Below are positions 57,124-64,000 of a stretch of DNA of 64,000 nucleotides, in pieces. The translations under genes and the position numbers were made by a program. Numbering within the stretch: the first letter of the stretch is position 1; every line of letters starts with the position of its first letter. This DNA is from Pannonibacter phragmitetus_B (GTDB lineage Bacteria; Pseudomonadota; Alphaproteobacteria; Rhizobiales; Stappiaceae): contig NZ_JBNINT010000001.1 of assembly GCF_050510895.1 (NCBI RefSeq), positions 310,001-374,000 on the forward strand, given 5' to 3'. The notes beneath the pieces are model-generated. The model saw only the letters and a program-made list of their open reading frames with translations. It did not search any database and had not been told where the DNA came from.

Positions 57124-57151
57124 AAGGCGCCTGCCAACCGGTGGGCGCCTT
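57124..57151. terminator. Bidirectional terminator between precursor 2 and the regulator gene
   Basis: A perfect 8-bp stem (AAGGCGCC with GGCGCCTT) with a 12-nt loop is followed by TT on the plus strand and framed by AA on the other. It lies 15 bases after precursor 2 and 15 before the stop of the convergent regulator gene. Confidence 0.75.
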
Positions 57152-57165
57152 TTGCATTTCCCGGA

Positions 57166-58189
57166 TCAGTCAGTTGCCAGCAGGTAAGAGAAGTTGCCTG
57201 TCAGCCAGCTGTCCATCGCGTCCCAGGCACTTTGCCGGACTTCGATATCGCGGCCGCCGCGCGCATGCAGCTGTACGAGGCCCAGCGTTTCGGCCTGTTC
57301 CATCAGCAGGCGGGCGTGGGTCCTGGAGATGCCTGCATGCTCCGAGATGGATTCATAGCCCATCTGTATGCGGCTGCTGCCGGTTTGGGCGGCCTCATGC
57401 AGCAGCATCAGAAGTGTCAGGTATCCGCCGTCCCGCTCTGCCAGTGCGGAAATGGAACGGTGCTGCATCCGCATGCCGAAGTAGTCCTGCAGCAGGGGGC
57501 AAAGCTCCGGCGCCAGTTACGGTGGCCTGCCGTTGCCGGGGCGATGCTGCGCTCGGACCAGGCTGGCGCCATCGGGTCGGCATGCTGGTGCTGGGCGCCA
57601 CTCATGCTTCCGCCTGTCTCGCCGGTATGGCTGAGACGGGCTAGAAGCTGGCTGGCGGCTGCCGATTGATCCCCCTCATCGGGCTGCAAGCAAAGGGGGA
57701 CAGATGCATTCCCGTGAACAGAGCATCAGCGGACCACATGCGCGCCGTTGGCATCAGGATGCTGATCCGCAGATCCTCTTCCGCTTTCCGCCGCTCGATG
57801 AAGCCATAGCGCTCGAAGATGGCCACCAGAGCCTCGATCCGGTTGCGGCTGGTCAGGCCCGATGAGGAGAGGCGTGCTTGAAGGCGCCCGAGTGTCAGCC
57901 AGGTTTCGCGGTTCTCCGGGTTTTGTGCTGCACTCAGACACAGGATGGCCTGAAAGACCATGAAGCGGCCTTCTTCCAGCATCAGCCTTGCGAGAAGATA
58001 GTCACCACGAAAGAGGGATACGAGGTTCTGCACAACGGCGTCGCGGACTGGTGGCGTTATGGTCTGCTGTCCGGCGTTGAGGATCTCAGTGGCTGCAGCG
58101 CTCTGGGGCTCTGCACCCTCCCACAGGCATCCAGCCGTGGCACTGAGCGTGCCCGGAACAGGGTGCTTGAGAGGGGCTGCAGCATTCAT
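57166..58189 (-). CDS. Winged-helix DNA-binding protein of the peptide locus (two frameshifts)
   Basis: Three reading frames join into one protein of 341 aa when one C is added at each of two CCCCC runs (coding strand, near 57702 and 57502), giving MHLSPLCLQPDEGDQ and RSFAPLLQDYFGMRMQ. ATG 58189 (MNAAAPLKHP) follows GGAGATCACCTG. The middle holds ETWLTLGRLQARLSSSGLTSRNRIEALVAIFERYGFIERRKAEEDLR, one winged-helix-like unit, and the C-terminus SISEHAGISRTHARLLMEQAETLGLVQLHARGG, a second. It is convergent with the precursors and divergent from the exporter, so it is a candidate cluster regulator. The family is not recognised. Confidence 0.62.
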
Positions 58190-58598
58190 CAGGTGATCTC
58201 CAGACCGGCATCCGCTGAGAAGCGTTTTGAAACTGGGCAAAGGCTTCTACGATCGCACGTACTCTGTCCGATATTGATACCATGTAATTCGATGTGCTGT
58301 AGTAGTGGAATATCAATGGCTGTTGATGCTTCAGATGCATGAGGTTCTGCTATGTATGTTTATTCTCATCTCCGATGTATTTGTTTTGTTGCTGAGTATT
58401 TTTTGTTTGTTTTTGCTTAATTATCAGATGATTTTTCGCATCCTTTAATAGTTCTCTGGTTCGATTTTCGGTGTGTATTGTGCGCCGCCGGGATTGCCAG
58501 TGCCCCGCCGTTGGTGCTGGATGCGGCTGGCGTTTTTTGGGTGCTTTCGGGGTTGCTCCGCCGCCGGGTGTTACGTGTTTGGGGAATGTGGGGCTGGT
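58190..58598. promoter_or_regulatory. AT-rich promoter region before the export operon
   Basis: This 409-bp divergent gap includes a distinctly AT-rich block at about 58340-58460, unusual for the window and probably the exporter promoter. ATTGATA (58273-58279) and TATCAAT (58311-58317) form a 7-bp inverted pair near the regulator start, a possible operator. No gene is supported here apart from a possible longer N-terminus of the outer-membrane protein. Confidence 0.45.
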
Positions 58599-60162
58599 AT
58601 GTGGCGTATCGGGCGGCTTGGAGTGTTGCGTAACGGGACTTTACTCCCGCTTGCCGGGGTGAGGCGCGCCGGGGCCGTCGGGCTTCTGGGAGCGCTGCTG
58701 TCCGGCTGCGCGCTTGTTGGCAATCCGCTGGTCCCGGCCGATGACTTTGCGCCGGTTATGCCATCCGCCTATATCCATCAAGACCCGCGAAGCGAGGCAT
58801 TGATGCGTGCGCCGGTTGCTGCGCCTGCATTCTGGGCAGCCTTTGGCTCGCCGGAGCTTGCCGCGCTCGTCTCCCGGGCGGAGGAGGGGAGCAAGGATAT
58901 CGCAGCCGCGATTGCCCGCGTCCGTCAGGCAGAATGGGGGCGTTGCAGGCCGGTACGGGGCTTTTGCCAACAGGCGCGCTGAGCGGGACAAGCACCACAT
59001 TCCGGTCCTCTGCCACGGCGGCGGGGCTGGAAAGCGGGCGCCTGCCACAGCAGCAGCTGCGCCGTGCAGGCCTGTCCGCCTCCTGGGAACTGGACTTCTG
59101 GGGCAAGAATGCAGCGCTTTACTCCGCCGCTGCCCGCCGTGAAGAGGCGGGTGTGTTCGCGCTCGCCGCGACACGTCTGGCTGTGACGGCGGAAACAGCA
59201 CAGACCTATGTGACGGTACTTTCCCTTCGTGACCGGCTGGCGATTGCCCGGCAGAACCTTACCCTTGCCCGTAAGGTGATGGACAGCATCCGCGAGCGGG
59301 TGGAGGCGGGCTCGGCCACACAGGTGACGCTGGCCCAGCAGGAAACCGTGGTGCGCCAGCAGGAGGCTGCGATCGTCAGCCTTAGAAGGTCGCTGTCGCA
59401 GTCGGAGCTGTCGCTGGCGCTTCTGGTGGGCGCCCGGCCAGGCGATGTCAGCCTGGGCAAGGGCGGGCTGAAAGGCCTGAAACTGCCGCCGCTGACCGCC
59501 GGCCTGCCCTCTGATGTGCTGAGCCGGCGGCCGGATGTGCGCCAGGCTGAGGCGCAGATTCTGGCGGCCTCGCAGGATGTGGGTGCTGCGCGGGCGGCGA
59601 TGCTGCCCAGCCTGAGTTTCTCGCTGCAGCGCGGCTTCGAGAGCTTGACCACGAGCACGCTGATTTCCCCTGCATCCGGGGTTGCCAACTTCACCAGCCA
59701 GCTGACCCAGCCGCTCTTCGATGCGCCGCGGCTGGCGGCGCAGATGAAGGGGCCGAAGCCCGGCGCGAGGAAATGATCGCCACCTATGAGCAGGCTGTTC
59801 TCTCCTCGCTGTCTGACGTGGAGAAGGCGCTGGTGGCGCTGAATACGAGCGGGGAGGAACTGGCGATTGCCGGAAAGGCCGTGGCTGCGGCGCGCCGGGC
59901 CTATGAGCTGACACAGGAGCAGCTGGAGGCCGGGCAGGTGGATATGACGACGGTGCTGAACACCCAGCGGGAGTATTTCTCTGCCGCTGACAGTCTGGAA
60001 CAGCTGCGCCTTGCGCGCTTCCAGGCCGCTATCGCGCTTTACCGGGCGCTGGGCGGGGGATGGTCGCCGGAAGATGCGAGGCTGCTGATGCAGCCAAAGG
60101 AAATGCCGTCCACAAGCGGAACGAAAACCGTAGCCGCCGCAAGTGCGGCCGTGGCGCAGTAA
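58599..60162 (+). CDS. TolC/NodT-family outer-membrane efflux lipoprotein (two frameshifts)
   Basis: Outer-membrane channel for the peptide exporter. The start is uncertain; ATG 58599 gives a signal sequence ending LLGALLSGCA with a lipobox cysteine, and 521 aa. Family features: VRQAE, AGLSASWELDFWGK, QTYVTVLSLRDRLAIARQNL, DVLSRRPDVRQAEAQILAASQDVGAARAAMLPSLSFS and EQAVLSSLSDVEKALVAL. The frame breaks near 58935 (GGGGG, needs six) and 59750 (GGGG, needs five). It is the first gene of the exporter operon, 15 bases before the adaptor gene. Confidence 0.8.
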
Positions 60163-60177
60163 GAGAAGGCAAGGGCA

Positions 60178-61482
60178 ATGTCATCGCAACCGAGCCCGGC
60201 GCCGCAGGACGGCGCGTCCAATCAGGCAACCCGGCTGTTCCGGCAGGCCGCCCTGGACCGGCTTTCTTCTCCCGAGCAGCTGGATCAGCTGATCTCACTT
60301 ACGCGTCCGCGTGACCTTCTGGCCATGCTGACGCTTTTTGCCCTCATTGCGCTGGCGGTTGGCTGGTCGATCCTTGGCCGTGTGCCGGAGCGGGTGAAAG
60401 GGTCGGGCATCCTCATCACTACGGGCGGACGTGTTGTTGATGCGGTGGCGACCGGAGACGGCACGCTGACGGATATTCTTGTGGAGGTTGGTGGCGCCGT
60501 GAAGCAGGGGCAGGTGGTGGCACGGGTGATCCAGCCCGCCCTGCGCCAGCAGCTCGATAACATCAACGCAGTGATCGCGGAGCGCCGGGCGCTTCTGGAG
60601 GAGCTGAAGGGGCAGGTCGCTGAGCGCACCCGCGCTGCCGATGAAACGCAGGTTGCGCGCGTCAACGCACTGAACATGCGCGTCAGCGATGCACAGGAGC
60701 GGGTGCGCGTGCTGGATGAGCAGGAGAAGCGCGATACGGCGCTGTTCGACCGCCGCCTCATTACATGGCAGCAGCTGCTGGAAACCCGCAGGGCGTTGGC
60801 CGAAGCGCGGCAGAGCGAATTGGAAGCGCGCAGTCAGATCTCGCAGGTGGAAAGTGACGCCATCGTGCAGCGCAATTCCAACGACCGGGATATCCGCTCC
60901 TCCGAGGAGCGGCTGGCTGATGCCGAGCGGCAGAAGGCCGAACTGGAAATCCAGTTGCGCCAGCAGGAAACCATCACCAGCCCGGCAAATGGCCGCGTGG
61001 TGGAGTGGAAGGCCGTGCCCGGCACCCGCATTGCGCCGGGACAGGCGCTGATGAGCATCGAGAGCGGGGCGGCCGGACTGGAGCTTCTGCTTTATCTGCC
61101 GCCCAATGATGGAAAGCGCGTGGTCTCCGGCATGCCGGTGCAGATCGCCCCGTCCACGGTGCGGCGCGAGGAATATGGCATGATGGAGGGTACGGTGGCG
61201 GCGGTTTCCGACTTCCCCACCACCGCACAGGCAATGCAGGCTATCCTGCGCAATGACCAGCTGGTGCAGAGCTTCTCGTCCAAGGGCGCGCCCTTTGCCG
61301 CTCGGGTGCTGCTGACGCCGGATGCCAATACGCCGAGCGGCTTTGCCTGGAGCGGCGGTTCGGGGCCTGAGCAGCAGTTCAGCAGCGGCTCATTGGCCGA
61401 GGCGGAAGTGACCGTCGCCTGGCGCCGCCCGATCAGCTATGTCATTCCCTGGCTGCGCAAGGTCTCGGGGCTGGCAGGGTGA
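60178..61482 (+). CDS. HlyD-family adaptor of an NHLP-type peptide export system
   Basis: Periplasmic adaptor, 434 aa, linking the inner-membrane ABC exporter to the outer-membrane channel. One transmembrane helix lies near residues 43-63 (LLAMLTLFALIALAVGWSI), followed by a lipoyl-like segment (GTLTDILVEVGGAVKQGQVV), a long coiled coil (about 110-265) and the return lipoyl half TSPANGRVVEWKAVPGTRI. The layout fits NHLM/NHLP secretion proteins. It overlaps the next gene (GTG start) by four bases. It is intact. Confidence 0.82.
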   Translation: MSSQPSPAPQDGASNQATRLFRQAALDRLSSPEQLDQLISLTRPRDLLAMLTLFALIALAVGWSILGRVPERVKGSGILITTGGRVVDAVATGDGTLTDILVEVGGAVKQGQVVARVIQPALRQQLDNINAVIAERRALLEELKGQVAERTRAADETQVARVNALNMRVSDAQERVRVLDEQEKRDTALFDRRLITWQQLLETRRALAEARQSELEARSQISQVESDAIVQRNSNDRDIRSSEERLADAERQKAELEIQLRQQETITSPANGRVVEWKAVPGTRIAPGQALMSIESGAAGLELLLYLPPNDGKRVVSGMPVQIAPSTVRREEYGMMEGTVAAVSDFPTTAQAMQAILRNDQLVQSFSSKGAPFAARVLLTPDANTPSGFAWSGGSGPEQQFSSGSLAEAEVTVAWRRPISYVIPWLRKVSGLAG

Positions 61483-63665
61483 GCGGCCAGATGAGCACGG
61501 ACAAGCCCTCCAGACCCGCAAAGCGCCGCCGGAAGGCCACTCCCTCCATCCTGCAGATGGAGGCGGTGGAATGCGGCGCGGCCAGCCTTGCCATGATCCT
61601 GGCTCACCATGGCGCCTGGATCCCGCTGGAACAACTGCGCGTTGCCTGCGGCGTTTCACGCGATGGCTCCAAGGCCAGCAGCCTGCTGAAGGCCGCCCGG
61701 CAATATGGTTTCACCGCCAAGGGCTTCCGCAAGGAACCCGAGACGCTGACCGATCTGCCCTGGCCCGCCATCCTGCACTGGAACTTCAACCACTATGTGG
61801 TTTTTGAGGGCATGACGGACACCCATGCCTATATCAACGATCCTGCGCTGGGCCCGCGTGTGATCACCCGCGAGGAGCTGAGCGAAGCGTTCACCGGTGT
61901 TGTGCTGACCTTCGAGAAGACGGACGCCTTCCGCAAGACGCGCAAGCCCGAGGGGCTGCTGTCCGCCTTCCGCGCCCGCGTCTCGTCGTCTCATGGGGCG
62001 TTGTGGCTGATCGGGCTTCTCAGTCTTGCGCTCGTCATCCCCGGCGTGGTGCTGCCTGTCTTTGCCAAGATTTTCGTCGATGGCATCCTGATGCAGCAGC
62101 AGGAGCATCTGACACGTCCGCTGCTGATCGCGCTGGGTCTTACAGCCTTGATTAAGACCGGCCTCACCTGGCTGCGCTCGTCGCTGATCCTGCGGCTGCG
62201 CACCAAACTGACGATTTCCGGTGCTGGTGCTTTCATCTGGCGGGTGCTGCATCTGCCCATGTCCTTCTTCTCCCAGCGCAGCGCCGGTGAGATTGCCTCC
62301 CGCGTTGAGGCAAGCGAACGGGTGGCAGAGGTGATCTCCGCCGATATGGCCAATGCGGTGCTGAACTGGGGCACGCTGGCCTTCTTTGCCGTGGTGCTGC
62401 TGGGCTATGATCCGGTACTGGGTGCATTGACCATTGCCCTCAGCCTGCCGAACCTTGTGGTGCTGCGTGTCGTGCAGGAGCGGCTGAAGCAGTCTTCCAT
62501 CCGCCTTGCCGTGGAGCATGGCAAACTGGGCGGCACCACGGTTGGCCTCATCTACAACATTGAGACCATCAAGGCTTCGGGCCTTGAAACCTCGTCCTTC
62601 GGGCGCTGGGCCGGCATCCATGCAAGGTTGCTCAATGCTGTGCAGGAATCCGGCTCGCGGGCGCTGATCACGTCGCTGGCCCCGGCGCTGCTCACCGGTC
62701 TGGTGGATGTGGCCATTCTGGGCGCAGGCGCCTTTCGCGTGATGCAGGGGGCGATGACGCTGGGCGATCTCGTTGCTTTCCAGCTTCTGGCCGCCAGTTT
62801 CTCCGCACCTCTTGTCAGCCTGGTTGCCCTGTCGCCGAAGCTTGCCAACATCCGGGCCGATCTCAACCGCGTCGATGACGCCATGCGCAATCAGCCGGAC
62901 CCGCTGACGCAGAGCCCTGCCGGGGGCACATCGCGGTTGATGAGCGGTACGCTGGAAGTGGACGCGATCCGCTATGGTTACAATCCGCTGGATGAGCCGC
63001 TGTTCGAGTGCATCTCCCTGTCCGCCCGTCCGGGCGAACGTATTGCTCTTGTCGGCCGTTCGGGCTGCGGCAAGTCCACGCTGGGGCGGTTGATCTGCGG
63101 TCTTGTGGCGCCTTGGGAAGGGGAAATCCGCCTGGATGGTACGCCGCTTTCCCAGATGGATCAGTTCCAGCGTGCGGCGAACATCGCCTATGTGGATCAG
63201 GACATCTTCCTCTTTGAAGGTACGGTGCGCGAGAACCTGACGCTCTGGAACCCGGATGTGCCGGATGATGCCATCACCCGGGCGCTGGAGGATGCCGCGA
63301 TGCTGGATGACATCGTGTCCCGTCCCGGTGAGCTTGATGCCCATGTGGAGGAAGGAGGCCGCAACTTCTCCGGCGGCCAGCGCCAGCGGCTGGAACTCGC
63401 CCGCGCCCTGGTCGGTGATCCGGCCATTCTGGTGATGGATGAGGCGACCGCCGCGCTCGATCCGCAGACGGAGAAGGCCATTGATGACAACCTGCGCCGC
63501 CGCGGCTGCACCTGCATCATCATTGCCCACCGGCTCAGCACCGTGCGTGACTGTTCGGAGATCATCGTGATGGAGCGCGGCGAAATCGTCGAGCGTGGCA
63601 CACACGATAGCCTGATGGCCGCAAATGGTGCCTATGCGGATCTCATTCAGACGGGAGCGCAGTGA
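61479..63665 (+). CDS. NHLP-type peptidase-containing ABC exporter (C39 peptidase, permease, ATPase)
   Basis: Bifunctional exporter that cuts the leader after the glycine motif and pumps out the core. GTG 61479 overlaps the adaptor stop; an internal ATG 61491 is also possible. Residues about 20-150 are a C39 peptidase: QMEAVECGAASLAMIL (catalytic Cys), WNFNHYVVFEG (His) and INDPALGPR (Asp). Six helices follow (about 165-440), then the ATPase with Walker A GRSGCGKST, signature FSGGQRQRLELARAL, Walker B ILVMDEATAALD and H-loop IIAHRLSTV. It is 728 aa and intact. All catalytic residues are present, so it should process the nearby NHLP precursors. Confidence 0.9.
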   Translation: MSGQMSTDKPSRPAKRRRKATPSILQMEAVECGAASLAMILAHHGAWIPLEQLRVACGVSRDGSKASSLLKAARQYGFTAKGFRKEPETLTDLPWPAILHWNFNHYVVFEGMTDTHAYINDPALGPRVITREELSEAFTGVVLTFEKTDAFRKTRKPEGLLSAFRARVSSSHGALWLIGLLSLALVIPGVVLPVFAKIFVDGILMQQQEHLTRPLLIALGLTALIKTGLTWLRSSLILRLRTKLTISGAGAFIWRVLHLPMSFFSQRSAGEIASRVEASERVAEVISADMANAVLNWGTLAFFAVVLLGYDPVLGALTIALSLPNLVVLRVVQERLKQSSIRLAVEHGKLGGTTVGLIYNIETIKASGLETSSFGRWAGIHARLLNAVQESGSRALITSLAPALLTGLVDVAILGAGAFRVMQGAMTLGDLVAFQLLAASFSAPLVSLVALSPKLANIRADLNRVDDAMRNQPDPLTQSPAGGTSRLMSGTLEVDAIRYGYNPLDEPLFECISLSARPGERIALVGRSGCGKSTLGRLICGLVAPWEGEIRLDGTPLSQMDQFQRAANIAYVDQDIFLFEGTVRENLTLWNPDVPDDAITRALEDAAMLDDIVSRPGELDAHVEEGGRNFSGGQRQRLELARALVGDPAILVMDEATAALDPQTEKAIDDNLRRRGCTCIIIAHRLSTVRDCSEIIVMERGEIVERGTHDSLMAANGAYADLIQTGAQ

Positions 63666-63672
63666 GGCGGAC

Positions 63673-64000
63673 ATGACACAAGGCTCCCATCCCGGTCTGA
63701 CTTCTGGTGCTTATCTGCCCTCTGGCAGCGCCCATCCGCATGTGCTTGATGATCCAGCCCAGTGGCTTATCGTTGAGCGTGGCTATCTCGATGTATTCGC
63801 CGTTTTCGGTGCGCCGCTGGAAGGCCGCCGGCTGTTCCTGTTCCGGCTGGAAGAATGCGGTTTCGCACGCGGCATTTCCGCCGCTGCGCTGAGCGATGGC
63901 CGCAGCCTGACCCTTGTTGGCGTTGGTGGCGCGGACAGCGCCCTGCGCCGCTGTGCCCCCGGCGAGCCTGTGAGTGCGGAAGCGGTGCAGCGCTGGCAAG
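63673..64000 (+). CDS. NHLP-type ABC exporter, second permease/ATPase subunit (3' truncated by window)
   Basis: The first 109 residues of a gene starting at ATG 63673, 7 bases after the peptidase exporter stop. VLDDPAQWLIVERGYLDVFAVF, followed by RRLFLFRLEECG, resembles the N-terminal cyclic-nucleotide-binding-like region of the second NHLM/NHLP transporter subunit, which normally follows the peptidase subunit. No stop occurs before the window end. The ABC part is outside the window, so the call rests on the N-terminus and gene order. Confidence 0.68.
   Translation, partial: MTQGSHPGLTSGAYLPSGSAHPHVLDDPAQWLIVERGYLDVFAVFGAPLEGRRLFLFRLEECGFARGISAAALSDGRSLTLVGVGGADSALRRCAPGEPVSAEAVQRWQ

Overview
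The window is a GC-rich (roughly 60%+ by eye), gene-dense stretch of an alphaproteobacterial chromosome. The rhizobial-type glp operon for glycerol uptake by ABC transport, the iolY/iolR/ibpA-iatP-iatA/iolGCDEB inositol locus with an IolC-DUF2090 fusion, and the many periplasmic-binding-protein transporters point to Hyphomicrobiales (a Rhizobium or Stappia/Pannonibacter-like organism). The genus is an inference. No rRNA, tRNA, insertion sequence or CRISPR array was seen.

Layout: 1-4.3 kb, end of a metal-ion ABC permease and a proXWV glycine-betaine transporter. 4.3-9 kb, a MHYT-GGDEF-EAL c-di-GMP protein, a GhrA-like dehydrogenase, and rpe-gph. 9-19.3 kb, glpR divergent from glpD-S-T-P-Q-(DUF2160)-V-K. 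19.5-21.9 kb, a SulP transporter and a tandem UspA. 21.9-32.1 kb, a LacI-controlled sugar locus with one ABC importer and two oxidoreductase/sugar-isomerase pairs. 32.1-44.2 kb, the inositol regulon. 44.2-49.1 kb, a TRAP-TAXI transporter with a ROK regulator. 49.2-54.1 kb, a COG0523 zinc-type GTPase, a small conserved protein, and a hybrid kinase with its response regulator. 54.1 kb to the end, a peptide-export locus: two NHLP-leader precursor genes, two tandem-GNAT enzymes, a winged-helix regulator, a TolC-like protein, an HlyD-like adaptor, a C39-peptidase ABC exporter and the start of its partner ABC protein.

The most interesting part is 54.1-64 kb. The gene set (NHLP-leader precursors, GNAT enzymes, peptidase-exporters, outer-membrane channel) resembles RiPP loci in which a GNAT-superfamily enzyme acylates the core peptide (the selidamide type). 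Both precursors end in a predicted 25-residue core, but the cores are unrelated to each other, and there are two divergent GNATs.

A second overall feature concerns sequence quality. Eighteen genes are interrupted by 22 one-base indels, nearly all one base short in a G or C run. Restoring one base per site gives full-length family members with matching frame arithmetic in every case. These genes are therefore listed as CDS spanning the frameshift, because basecalling or assembly error is more likely than mass pseudogenisation.

Regulation is readable at several places: paired LacI-type palindromes, two GGAA-N6-TTCC IolR boxes, 10-bp-phased GlpR-type repeats, a 13-bp-arm ROK operator, a Zur-like palindrome, and a stem-loop immediately downstream of all five complete solute-binding-protein genes followed by operon partners.
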